Positions 1-6,256 of a stretch of DNA of 9,005 nt are shown one piece after another. Every line of letters starts with the position of its first letter. The first letter of the stretch is position 1. Source of the stretch: CAYVQB01 sp964453985 (GTDB lineage Bacteria > Babelota > Babeliae > Babelales > UASB340); the NCBI GenBank assembly GCA_964453985.1, contig CAYVQB010000037.1, forward strand, positions 1 through 9,005. Reading direction: 5' to 3'. The notes under the pieces are model-generated. The model was not told the origin of the DNA and made no database searches. It worked only from the letters and a program-made list of their open reading frames with translations. The position numbers and the translations under genes were made by a program.

Positions 1-66
1 TTCGACTTGCATGTGTTAAGCACGCCGCCAGCGTTCATTCTGAGCCAGGATCAAGCTCTCCGTCTC
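1..66 (-). rRNA. rrs: 16S ribosomal RNA, 5' end only (partial)
   Basis: The reverse complement contains the conserved 16S 5' region: GAGAGCTTGATCCTGGCTCAG followed by GAACGCTGGCGGCGTG and ACACATGCAAGTCGA. Aligning to the E. coli numbering, where the universal 27F site begins at base 8, places the mature 5' end near base 66; this may be off by a few bases. The rest of the gene lies to the left of the window. The 27F site carries C where the usual primer has T at its fifth base. The gene has its own promoter and leader at about 67-262. Confidence 0.96.
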
Positions 67-91
67 AAAAATTGAATTACTTTAGGTCCGC

Positions 92-112
92 TTAAGATTC
101 AGATAATCTTAA
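92..112 (-). other. Hairpin in the 16S leader
   Basis: TTAAGATT (92-99) and AATCTTAA (105-112) form an 8-bp stem with a 5-base loop, about 25 bases upstream of the mature 16S 5' end. It has no T-tract, so it is not a terminator. A role in leader folding or RNase processing of pre-16S is inference. Confidence 0.45.
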
Positions 113-129
113 ACATTTTTTAGTTTCGT

Positions 130-143
130 ATATTTCAAAGACA
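130..143 (-). promoter_or_regulatory. boxA-like antitermination element in the rRNA leader
   Basis: The minus strand reads TGTCTTTGAAATAT, close to the boxA motif of bacterial rRNA leaders (TGYTCTTTGAAA in many Gram-positives) with one base missing. Its place between promoter and 16S is where boxA normally sits and recruits NusB/NusE. The match is short, so the call rests mainly on position. Confidence 0.4.
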
Positions 144-203
144 TTTCGATTCCGGTTGTTTTCTCTTCGTGTTTGTTCGTGTTGTTCGTTAGTTGATGAT
201 AAT

Positions 204-262
204 ATCTTACAGGTTTCCTAAAGCTTTGCAAGCTTTTTTTAAAAAAAATTTTAATTAAGTAA
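204..262 (-). promoter_or_regulatory. Probable rRNA (16S) promoter with A/T-rich UP-like element
   Basis: On the minus strand, TTGCAA (226-231) is followed after 16 bases by TAAGAT (204-209), preceded by TG (210-211) as in an extended -10. The predicted start is an A near 197. Directly upstream of the -35, bases 232-262 are almost entirely A and T in runs, as in UP elements that bind the RNA polymerase alpha C-terminal domain at rRNA promoters. The -35 also lies inside an AAAGCTT-TGC-AAGCTTT inverted repeat (220-236). Confidence 0.6.
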
Positions 263-305
263 AATCAGACAAAAGATAGTTAAATTTGCAAACAGGCAAA
301 AAGCA

Positions 306-1064
306 CTACAGCCTATCTGGATAGTCGCTCGTGATCGCATTAATGCCCATATTGCCCAGGTTCAAAATATCACTCTTTTCGTTAACAGTATAAGCAAAAA
401 CTTCTATACCTTTTTCATGCATTTTCTTAACAAATTCAAAATTTATATATTCAAAAGACAAATCTATTAGGTCGACTTTGTTCCCATTCCTATCAAACAA
501 TCTTATACCTTTAGGTCTCTTAATAAATAGAAGGCCAATCCTAAAATTTACGTCAATACTTTTTAGCTCATATAGTTGTTCATGATCAAAAGATATAACT
601 ATAAAGTCACTATACTCCCAACCCTTTTTATCAACATACTCTTTCAAGATCTTTGCAACCGGCCCAGCCGTACCCTTACCTTTAAGCTCAACTACAGCTT
701 TAGCTTTTCTATTAATGAGATCCAAAGCCTCCTGTAGTGAGGGTATCTTCTCTCCTTTGCCTGCATCTAACTGCTTTAACTGTTCAAGAGTGAGCCTTTT
801 TACAGCCCCTTTACCATTAGTAGTTCTGTTAACTTTAGCATCATGAATAATGACAACTTCACCTGACTTACATATATGTACATCAAATTCGATCATGTCT
901 GCACCTAGATCTAGGGCTTTCTTGAATGATCTTAGAGTGTTTTCGGGCTCATACCCACTGGCACCCCTATGTGCAATCTTATAATACATTGAATATGCTC
1001 CCTTAGTATTGAGACTAAAAATAAGACAAAAGCAGCAATACAATATTAGTTTTGAGTTATCCAT
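306..1064 (-). CDS. Glycerophosphodiester phosphodiesterase with N-terminal signal peptide
   Basis: Hydrolyses glycerophosphodiesters (deacylated phospholipids) to glycerol-3-phosphate and an alcohol. The 252-residue product has the full GDPD signature: HRG at 32-34, E41-N42-T43, the metal-binding E59-x-D61 followed by H63, HD at 74-75, E126-x-K128, SFDH 158-161, FAYTVN 223-228 and TSDYP 245-249. Length is normal for UgpQ/GlpQ-type enzymes. Residues 1-25 are hydrophobic and Cys-rich and look like a signal peptide, so the enzyme probably acts outside the cytoplasm. I chose ATG at 1064 over an in-frame TTG at 1079 because a very strong Shine-Dalgarno (GGGGAGGGGAG) lies between them. A shorter cytoplasmic form could start at the Met just before YYKIAHRG. 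It lies 85 bases downstream of the acyltransferase fusion, same strand, and runs toward the 16S promoter with no clear terminator between. Confidence 0.92.
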   Translation of the reverse strand: MDNSKLILYCCFCLIFSLNTKGAYSMYYKIAHRGASGYEPENTLRSFKKALDLGADMIEFDVHICKSGEVVIIHDAKVNRTTNGKGAVKRLTLEQLKQLDAGKGEKIPSLQEALDLINRKAKAVVELKGKGTAGPVAKILKEYVDKKGWEYSDFIVISFDHEQLYELKSIDVNFRIGLLFIKRPKGIRLFDRNGNKVDLIDLSFEYINFEFVKKMHEKGIEVFAYTVNEKSDILNLGNMGINAITSDYPDRL

Positions 1065-1066
1065 GG

Positions 1067-1077
1067 CTCCCCTCCCC
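1067..1077 (-). promoter_or_regulatory. Strong Shine-Dalgarno deciding the diesterase start
   Basis: The minus strand reads GGGGAGGGGAG ending two bases before ATG (1064), giving a GGAGG core at normal distance. An upstream TTG (1079) would place this purine run inside the coding sequence, so ATG is preferred. Confidence 0.7.
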
Positions 1078-1149
1078 AAAAAGTCCCCACTTCTTACATC
1101 TCTATACTAATAGTAGACCTAGATCACCACTTGATACAAGACTAGAAGA

Positions 1150-3624
1150 TTATAGATCTTGCAATGCAGCTTCTATCTTCTTTCTTGCGCTTTCATAAGA
1201 ATCAGTTTTTTCGAACTTAATAGGTTTGCCAAACTTAACTATTATTTGGCCTCGTTTTCTTGGAATGATTTTTGCATAAGGAACTATTTCGGCTGCCCCT
1301 ATGATTTTGACAGGAATAACAGGAACTTCCATTTCAATAGACATAAGCCCCGTACCCTTTTTTAATGGAAGCAATTTACCATCCAAACTCATCTGGCCTT
1401 CAGGAAAAACGACAACCGAATATCCCATATCTAACAGCTTACCCATATTATCTAAACCAAACCGTATACCCTCACCATTTCTTCTTGGTAAACAAAAAGA
1501 ATTGAATAATAGATCTGCAAGCCATGCCGCATATTTATATAAACCATAAAGAACATCTTTGGCCGCCGCAAAAGATATGTTTTTCCTAATACTATATGGT
1601 AAAGACATTGCAACAAGAAGAGGATCAACATAACTTGTATGATTAGGCATAAAGATCACAGGAAACTTTAAGTCTTTTAGATTTTCAATTCCCTGAACCT
1701 TGATTTTGATAAACATTCTATAAAAGAGAATAACCTTAAATTGCCCTACAACTCTAATAGCCTTGGCCCACCAAGATCGTGGCCACTTATTTAGCTTAAT
1801 CTTAACTACTGGCTTATGTATTTTTATGATCTCTTCTAATTGTTCTATAGTAGTATTTGGTTTTATTAAAGACATATCTATAAATCTACTATAATCCTGC
1901 TCTATTCTTAATGCTAATTCTACTAACATTAAAGAGTCTAACTTCAAATCTTGTATAACTTTTGATTCAGAAGTTATCTTTCCTAAACTTACTCCTGAAA
2001 CCTGGCTCAAAATACCAACAAGCTTACTATGCTTTGTTTCACTTTCTACTAAATCTTCTTGCCCAGCTTTTGACTGAATAAATTCTAAAACCAACTCTTT
2101 CTTTATTTTTCTTGTTGCAGAACGCTGGAAATCTTCTTTTGGCCAAACCGTCCAACCTGTAATCTGCTGATAACTTGCAAGATCCTTATTAGCCTGCTCT
2201 ATAATTTTTTCTGGATCTAAACTCTTGTCTTCTAATAGTAAAGCAGCATGCACCTCTATATGTCCGGTATCTTTTGGCACACCAAGCACGCAACTATCTT
2301 TTACACCTTCAATCTTATCAAGTTCAATCTCAATATCTTCAGGAAACACATTTTGTCCCCCGGGACCAATAATTACATATTTTTGACGCCCCTTTAAAAA
2401 CAAGAAACCGTCTTTATCTAATTCTCCTATGTCACCTGTCTTAAACCATCCAGCATCGGTAAAACATTCTTTGGTCTTTTCCTCGTTTTTAAAATAACCC
2501 TTAAAGACATTTGGTCCTTTAACTAATACCTGCCCAATATCATCTAGTTTTACCTCAACATTACTTAAGGCTTTACCAACAGAAGCAAAACGATGCTCGT
2601 CATATGTATTACATGTAACAACAGGTGAAGTTTCTGTTAGGCCATAACCTTGTAAAACGCTAAAACCTAAAGCGTTCCATTCTCTTTCTAATTCAGGATC
2701 TAAAAATGCACCTCCAGAAATAAAGCTATCAAGCTTTCCTCCGAAGTTTTTGTGTACGGGCCTAAATAACAAACGCGATATAAACTTGTTGTTTAACTTG
2801 CAAGATAAAGCCAATAACTTATTGAAGGCTTTAAGCTTGCCCTGCTTTTGAGCTTCTGCTTTTATTTTAGACAAGAAAACCTTTAAGAATTCAGGAACTA
2901 CCAAGATCTTTGTAGCCTTATATTCTTGCATCAAATCAAGAATCGCTGCATAAGAATGTGCATACACTATATGTGTTGCATAATAAGAGGCCACAAAGAA
3001 ACCAATTGTTTGTTCTAATATGTGAGTTAGGGGCAAAATAGAAAGCACTATATCTCTAGCAGGCTTTAAATTAAAAATCTTTGATATGGCCTCAGTATTG
3101 CTGGTTAAGTTTTTATGAGTAAGCTCAACACCTTTTGGATCTCCTGTTGTTCCAGAAGTATATAAGATCTCAACTAGATCATCAGGAGAAACGTTTGTCT
3201 TCACAAAATCGTTGGAATCATAATCTGCAACCAAACCATCTAGAGATTCAATATCAAAGCTTTTTAAGCTTTCAGGCAAATCTCTTTTTAGAAATTTACT
3301 CTTAAAGATAAGCTTTGGTTCTGTTTGATCTATAATTTTTTTGATTTGAGAAGAAGTACTTTGAATGTTAACAGGAACCGCTATTACTCCGCGCAATAAA
3401 CAACCCCAAAAAATAATACCCCAATATGGAGAGTTTGGAGCAAAGATTATGACCTTATCCCCTTTATATATATTGTTATCATCAAGAAATAATGCTACTT
3501 GTTTTGCAAGATCATAAACCTGTTTATAAGTTAGATTTACAGTTCGATAACCCATCTTCATTGTAAGAGCCAAACTATTTGGATACTGGGCTGCACTTTT
3601 TTCTAAGATATCTGTAAGAATCAT
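1150..3624 (-). CDS. Acyl-activating enzyme / acyl carrier / PlsC acyltransferase fusion (Aas-like, reordered)
   Basis: An 824-residue three-part lipid enzyme. Residues ~1-515 are an AMP-binding fatty acyl ligase: P-loop YTSGTTGDPKG at 155-165, GYGLTE 326-331, TGD 396-398, KGR 411-413 and a C-terminal lysine at 506. Residues ~530-600 resemble an acyl carrier domain, with the phosphopantetheine serine S564 in LDSL. Residues ~625-824 are a PlsC-type acyltransferase: the H662-x4-D667 motif in NHTSYVD and FPEG at 740-743. The likely chemistry is activating a free fatty acid with ATP, loading it on the carrier (or CoA/ACP), and acylating a lysophospholipid or 1-acylglycerol-3-phosphate at the membrane. 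E. coli Aas has the opposite order (PlsC then ligase) and no carrier. ATG 3624 has no clear Shine-Dalgarno; a possible -35 (TTGACT, 3697-3702) lies upstream without a good -10. The exact acceptor is unknown. Confidence 0.9.
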   Translation of the reverse strand: MILTDILEKSAAQYPNSLALTMKMGYRTVNLTYKQVYDLAKQVALFLDDNNIYKGDKVIIFAPNSPYWGIIFWGCLLRGVIAVPVNIQSTSSQIKKIIDQTEPKLIFKSKFLKRDLPESLKSFDIESLDGLVADYDSNDFVKTNVSPDDLVEILYTSGTTGDPKGVELTHKNLTSNTEAISKIFNLKPARDIVLSILPLTHILEQTIGFFVASYYATHIVYAHSYAAILDLMQEYKATKILVVPEFLKVFLSKIKAEAQKQGKLKAFNKLLALSCKLNNKFISRLLFRPVHKNFGGKLDSFISGGAFLDPELEREWNALGFSVLQGYGLTETSPVVTCNTYDEHRFASVGKALSNVEVKLDDIGQVLVKGPNVFKGYFKNEEKTKECFTDAGWFKTGDIGELDKDGFLFLKGRQKYVIIGPGGQNVFPEDIEIELDKIEGVKDSCVLGVPKDTGHIEVHAALLLEDKSLDPEKIIEQANKDLASYQQITGWTVWPKEDFQRSATRKIKKELVLEFIQSKAGQEDLVESETKHSKLVGILSQVSGVSLGKITSESKVIQDLKLDSLMLVELALRIEQDYSRFIDMSLIKPNTTIEQLEEIIKIHKPVVKIKLNKWPRSWWAKAIRVVGQFKVILFYRMFIKIKVQGIENLKDLKFPVIFMPNHTSYVDPLLVAMSLPYSIRKNISFAAAKDVLYGLYKYAAWLADLLFNSFCLPRRNGEGIRFGLDNMGKLLDMGYSVVVFPEGQMSLDGKLLPLKKGTGLMSIEMEVPVIPVKIIGAAEIVPYAKIIPRKRGQIIVKFGKPIKFEKTDSYESARKKIEAALQDL

Positions 3625-3706
3625 AATTTAAACTTTTGATTTAGAAGTTAATAAGTAACAATACCTCAGGAGACCGTATCAAAAAGCTTAAAAAGAAGTC
3701 AATTCA

Positions 3707-4516
3707 TTAAACCTTTACGGATCGTAAAGGGGTTTGTTCTGTCATTAAATCTGGATCTAGAATAGTTGGCGACTTTTGAAACAAACTATTTTTTTCAAAA
3801 ACGTAATTCAAGTAAACCTCACCAGTCTCACAACAGCGATCAAAAACATCTTCATACTCTTTTTCTATACAAACTAAAGACCAAGCCTTAGAACTGCTAG
3901 CTATTTCAAGCTCTGTATTTTGTTTCAAAAAGCCTTTGAAAGCCTTATCTATTCTATTTCGCCTAGGTATGAAATCAGACGACTTTTTAGCCAAATAAGC
4001 AGAAAAGCCAACACCACAAGCTCCAAAAACACCTGCCACTATCCTCCAAGTTTTTCTCCAACCATCAATTTGTGTTGGAATAAAGCTTGTACCAATTAAT
4101 ACCACAGGAACAACAAGGGTCGAAAAGAAACATATTATTGAAAGCCAACAATTCTCTCTCAACGCTCCACACATTCCACCGGTTGGATATTTCGCAAAAA
4201 AATCTTTAACTAGATAACTATCAATCAATTTTTGTTGCTCACCTTTTACACAATTATAAGAATTCACATAAATAGGCATGTCTAAATTATTTTGTATAGA
4301 AAGCTTGTAAAAACAGACTTTGTCTCTTAACAACTCCGTAAGCTTTTCGCTTACAGAAAAATCATCTTTATCTATTTTAAACAAATTAGCTATTTCAATC
4401 TGACCAATTTTGGTAATACTACAAACAATTGCAGTATTACCCGTCTGAATAACCATACTTTGAATAAAAGACACAGAATAAATAAGTATAAATAAGATAG
4501 AAATCAATTTTTTCAT
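3707..4516 (-). CDS. Unrecognised exported or membrane protein with two predicted helices
   Basis: I do not recognise this family. From ATG 4516 the product is 269 residues. It opens with a typical signal peptide (KK then a hydrophobic run to about residue 20). Two further hydrophobic stretches, about 122-146 and 158-176, look like a membrane hairpin joined by a short charged, Trp-containing loop. Cysteines are frequent (32, 68, 89, 116, 123, 129, 167, 216, 228, 229). The C-terminal ~90 residues are charged and soluble-looking. An in-frame TTG at 4540 would add eight residues before the signal peptide; I prefer ATG because MKK plus a hydrophobic run is a standard start and a weak TAGG lies just upstream. 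It is divergent from asnS and upstream of the lipid genes on the same strand. Its final codons form a strong inverted repeat. No function is proposed. Confidence 0.75.
   Translation of the reverse strand: MKKLISILFILIYSVSFIQSMVIQTGNTAIVCSITKIGQIEIANLFKIDKDDFSVSEKLTELLRDKVCFYKLSIQNNLDMPIYVNSYNCVKGEQQKLIDSYLVKDFFAKYPTGGMCGALRENCWLSIICFFSTLVVPVVLIGTSFIPTQIDGWRKTWRIVAGVFGACGVGFSAYLAKKSSDFIPRRNRIDKAFKGFLKQNTELEIASSSKAWSLVCIEKEYEDVFDRCCETGEVYLNYVFEKNSLFQKSPTILDPDLMTEQTPLRSVKV
3709..3735 (-). repeat. Inverted repeat spanning the stop codon of the unrecognised gene
   Basis: CCTTTACG (3712-3719) and CGTAAAGG (3723-3730) form a perfect 8-bp stem with a 3-base loop; AAA/TTT outside can extend it past a GG bulge. 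On the minus strand it encodes the last residues (PLRSVK) and reaches the TAA stop. No T-tract follows directly, so it is a weak terminator candidate; RNA 3'-end protection is possible. Confidence 0.5.
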
Positions 4517-4533
4517 ATAATAAAACCTACTTT

Positions 4534-4562
4534 TTAACAAATAATGATATTAGGGATATAAT
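4534..4562 (+). promoter_or_regulatory. Sigma-70-type promoter of asnS
   Basis: TTAACA (4534-4539) and a perfect TATAAT (4557-4562) are separated by 17 bases, nearly consensus. The predicted start near 4569 gives a ~32-base leader before the ATG. It occupies the divergent spacer, so it also overlaps the upstream region of the minus-strand gene starting at 4516. Confidence 0.8.
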
Positions 4563-4586
4563 AGTCTATTCATTTTTTAAAAAACT

Positions 4587-4593
4587 AGAAGGA
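4587..4593 (+). promoter_or_regulatory. Ribosome binding site of asnS
   Basis: AGAAGGA lies 7 bases before ATG 4601. This is a good Shine-Dalgarno and fixes the start. Confidence 0.75.
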
Positions 4594-4600
4594 AATAATT

Positions 4601-5986
4601 ATGCGTACAAAAATAAAGCTATTAAAAGAAGCTGATATTGGTAAATCAGTAACAATTAAAGGCTGGGTAAGAAGCGTAAGATCACCAAAAGAGTTTTCGT
4701 TCATAACAATAAACGATGGCTCAAATATGGTTGGCTTACAAATTGTTGCAGATGAAAAAACAGAAAGCTACCAAGAAACAATTAAACGTATTCATACAGG
4801 CACAGCAATTGCAGCAACAGGTTCTCTGGTAAAAAGTCCAGGCAAAGAACAAGCAGTTGAAATGCATGCTACAAAGATAGAAGTTGTTGGAGAGAGTGAT
4901 CCGGAAAACTATCCATTACAAAAAAAACGTCACTCCCTTGAATTTTTAAGAACTATTGCACACTTGCGCCCAAGAACAAACACAATGGGAGCCGTAACAA
5001 GAGTAAGAAGTGCACTTGCCTATGCAACACACAAATTCTTTCAGGAAAACGGATATCTATATATAAACACACCTATTATTACAACATCAGACTGTGAGGG
5101 CGCAGGACAAATGTTTAAAGTCACAACTTTAGATATTAAAAATCCTCCCAAAACAGATAAAGGTGAAATTGATCACTCAAAAGACTTTTTTGAAAAGCCT
5201 ACCTTTTTAACAGTCTCTGGTCAGCTTGAAGCAGAAAACTATGCAAGCGCTTTATGTGATGTCTATACCTTTGGGCCAACATTCAGAGCTGAAAACTCTA
5301 ACACATCAAGACACTTGGCAGAATTCTGGATGATAGAACCTGAAATGGCATTTGCTGATCTTACAGATGATATGGATTGCGCAGAGCAATACTTAAAGTT
5401 CTGCTTGAATTATGTACTAGAGAACTGCAAAGAAGATATGGCTTTCTTTAGTAAGTTTATAGAAAAGGGTTTAATAGAAAAATTAAATCATATAATCAAC
5501 ACGCCATTTGAAAGACTAGATTATACAAAGGCTATAGAGATCCTAAAAAATGCTCCCAAAAAGTTTGAATACCCAATTGAATGGGGCAAAGACTTACAAT
5601 CTGAGCATGAACGATATTTAGCCGAAGAACACTTTAAAAAACCTGTAATACTAATTAACTATCCAAAAGAGATAAAATCTTTTTATATGCGCATGAACGA
5701 TGACAATAAAACTGTTGCAGCAATGGATGTTTTAGTTGCAGGCGTTGGAGAACTAATTGGAGGTTCACAAAGAGAAGAACGATTAGACGTACTAGAAAAA
5801 AGAATGGATGAACTTGGATTATCCAAAGAAGAATACTGGTGGTACCTTGAATTACGCAAGTACGGCAGTGTGCCGCACGCTGGCTTTGGTTTAGGCTTTG
5901 AACGTCTTGTTCAATTTGCTACAGGCATGGAAAACATTCGTGATGTTATCCCATTTCCTAGATACCCTGGTCACGCTGAATTTTAA
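4601..5986 (+). CDS. asnS: Asparaginyl-tRNA synthetase
   Basis: Class II aminoacyl-tRNA synthetase that charges tRNA-Asn with asparagine. The 461-residue length matches the family (E. coli about 466). Residues ~1-105 are the anticodon-binding OB fold (GWVRSVR at 21-27). The catalytic domain opens with the AsnRS-typical KKRHSLEFLRTIAHLRPRTN (108-127), then SDCEGAG (163-169). Motif 2 is around FRAENSNTSRHLAEFWMIEPE (228-248, with R229 and E231), and motif 3 is GFGLGFERL (428-436) followed by RDVIPFPRYPG. The segment around 102-130 and EGAG separate it from AspRS. It has its own promoter and terminator, so it appears to be a single-gene unit. Nothing is missing. A dedicated AsnRS suggests that Asn-tRNA need not be made by the GatCAB amidation route here, though that cannot be seen from one window. 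Confidence 0.97.
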   Translation: MRTKIKLLKEADIGKSVTIKGWVRSVRSPKEFSFITINDGSNMVGLQIVADEKTESYQETIKRIHTGTAIAATGSLVKSPGKEQAVEMHATKIEVVGESDPENYPLQKKRHSLEFLRTIAHLRPRTNTMGAVTRVRSALAYATHKFFQENGYLYINTPIITTSDCEGAGQMFKVTTLDIKNPPKTDKGEIDHSKDFFEKPTFLTVSGQLEAENYASALCDVYTFGPTFRAENSNTSRHLAEFWMIEPEMAFADLTDDMDCAEQYLKFCLNYVLENCKEDMAFFSKFIEKGLIEKLNHIINTPFERLDYTKAIEILKNAPKKFEYPIEWGKDLQSEHERYLAEEHFKKPVILINYPKEIKSFYMRMNDDNKTVAAMDVLVAGVGELIGGSQREERLDVLEKRMDELGLSKEEYWWYLELRKYGSVPHAGFGLGFERLVQFATGMENIRDVIPFPRYPGHAEF

Positions 5987-5996
5987 ATTCAAAAAT

Positions 5997-6025
5997 AGGC
6001 CTCGCTTAATTGCGGGGCTTTTTTT
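5997..6025 (+). terminator. Intrinsic terminator of asnS
   Basis: GCCTCGC (5999-6005) pairs with GCGGGGC (6012-6018) over a 6-base loop, with one G-U pair, followed by seven T (6019-6025). It begins about ten bases after the asnS stop. Confidence 0.9.
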
Positions 6026-6031
6026 ATAATC

Positions 6032-6148
6032 TTATCCGTCGCCAACTCTCCTGAGAGATCTTTTTAGCTTGTTTATATCAAATAGCTCTTTTTCTCCCGA
6101 TGCCTTTGTTATATAAAACTTTTTAAATGTTCTTTGTGCTATAACAGC
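6032..6148 (-). pseudogene. Remnant of an ATP-cone domain gene (N-terminal fragment)
   Basis: On the minus strand, 6148 to the stop at 6032-6034 stays open for 38 codons and reads like the first part of an ATP-cone: FYITKASGEKELFDINKL followed by KRSLRRVG. ATP-cone domains, which bind ATP/dATP, begin with this pattern (a basic strand, G-x-x-x-x-F-D-x-x-K-L, then a R-S-L-R helix) and run to about 90 residues. Here the frame stops after RRVGDG, so over half of the domain is absent. The frame has no ATG, GTG or TTG start and is closed upstream by TAG (6149-6151). A separate frame with ATG (6169-6171 or 6157-6159) runs into a stop at the same place, consistent with a frameshift. ATP-cones of this kind occur in NrdR, ribonucleotide reductases and a restriction-endonuclease-like family; which one this came from cannot be told. 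Confidence 0.6.
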
Positions 6149-6170
6149 CTATCTCTCATTTTAATGCCCA

Positions 6171-6190
6171 TGCAAAAAAAGTAGTTTGCA
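6171..6190. repeat. Short inverted repeat upstream of the lpxB-like operon
   Basis: TGCAAA (6171-6176) and TTTGCA (6185-6190) are inverted around 8 bases, about 67 bases before the ATG at 6257. The right arm overlaps a possible -35 (TTGCAG, 6186-6191), with TATAAG at 6207-6212 only 15 bases on. It could be an operator or chance in A/T-rich DNA. Confidence 0.3.
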
Positions 6191-6242
6191 GTTTATTAAA
6201 AATATATATAAGTTACATAACACAAATTAAGAAATCTTTAAT

Positions 6243-6247
6243 AGAGG
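6243..6247 (+). promoter_or_regulatory. Ribosome binding site of the lpxB-like gene
   Basis: AGAGG lies 9 bases before ATG 6257, separated by an A-rich stretch. It supports initiation at the start that includes the signal peptide. Confidence 0.55.
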
Positions 6248-6256
6248 CTAAAAAAA

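Noticed and set aside
1149..1154. Perfect TATAAT on the minus strand at the stop of the fusion gene, as a promoter for the diesterase.
   Set aside because: No reasonable -35 lies 16-18 bases upstream. A weaker TTGTAT-18-TACTAT set closer to the gene is possible but too poor to annotate.
1159..1549. Two open plus-strand frames (1159-1365 and 1301-1549) opposite the acyltransferase domain.
   Set aside because: They lie fully within a well-supported minus-strand gene with clear PlsC motifs, and their translations show no family features.
6045..6065. CTCTC-CT-GAGAG followed by an A/T-rich run with T's, as a second terminator after asnS.
   Set aside because: The stem is only 4-5 bp with a tight loop, and the bases are better explained as the end of the ATP-cone remnant.
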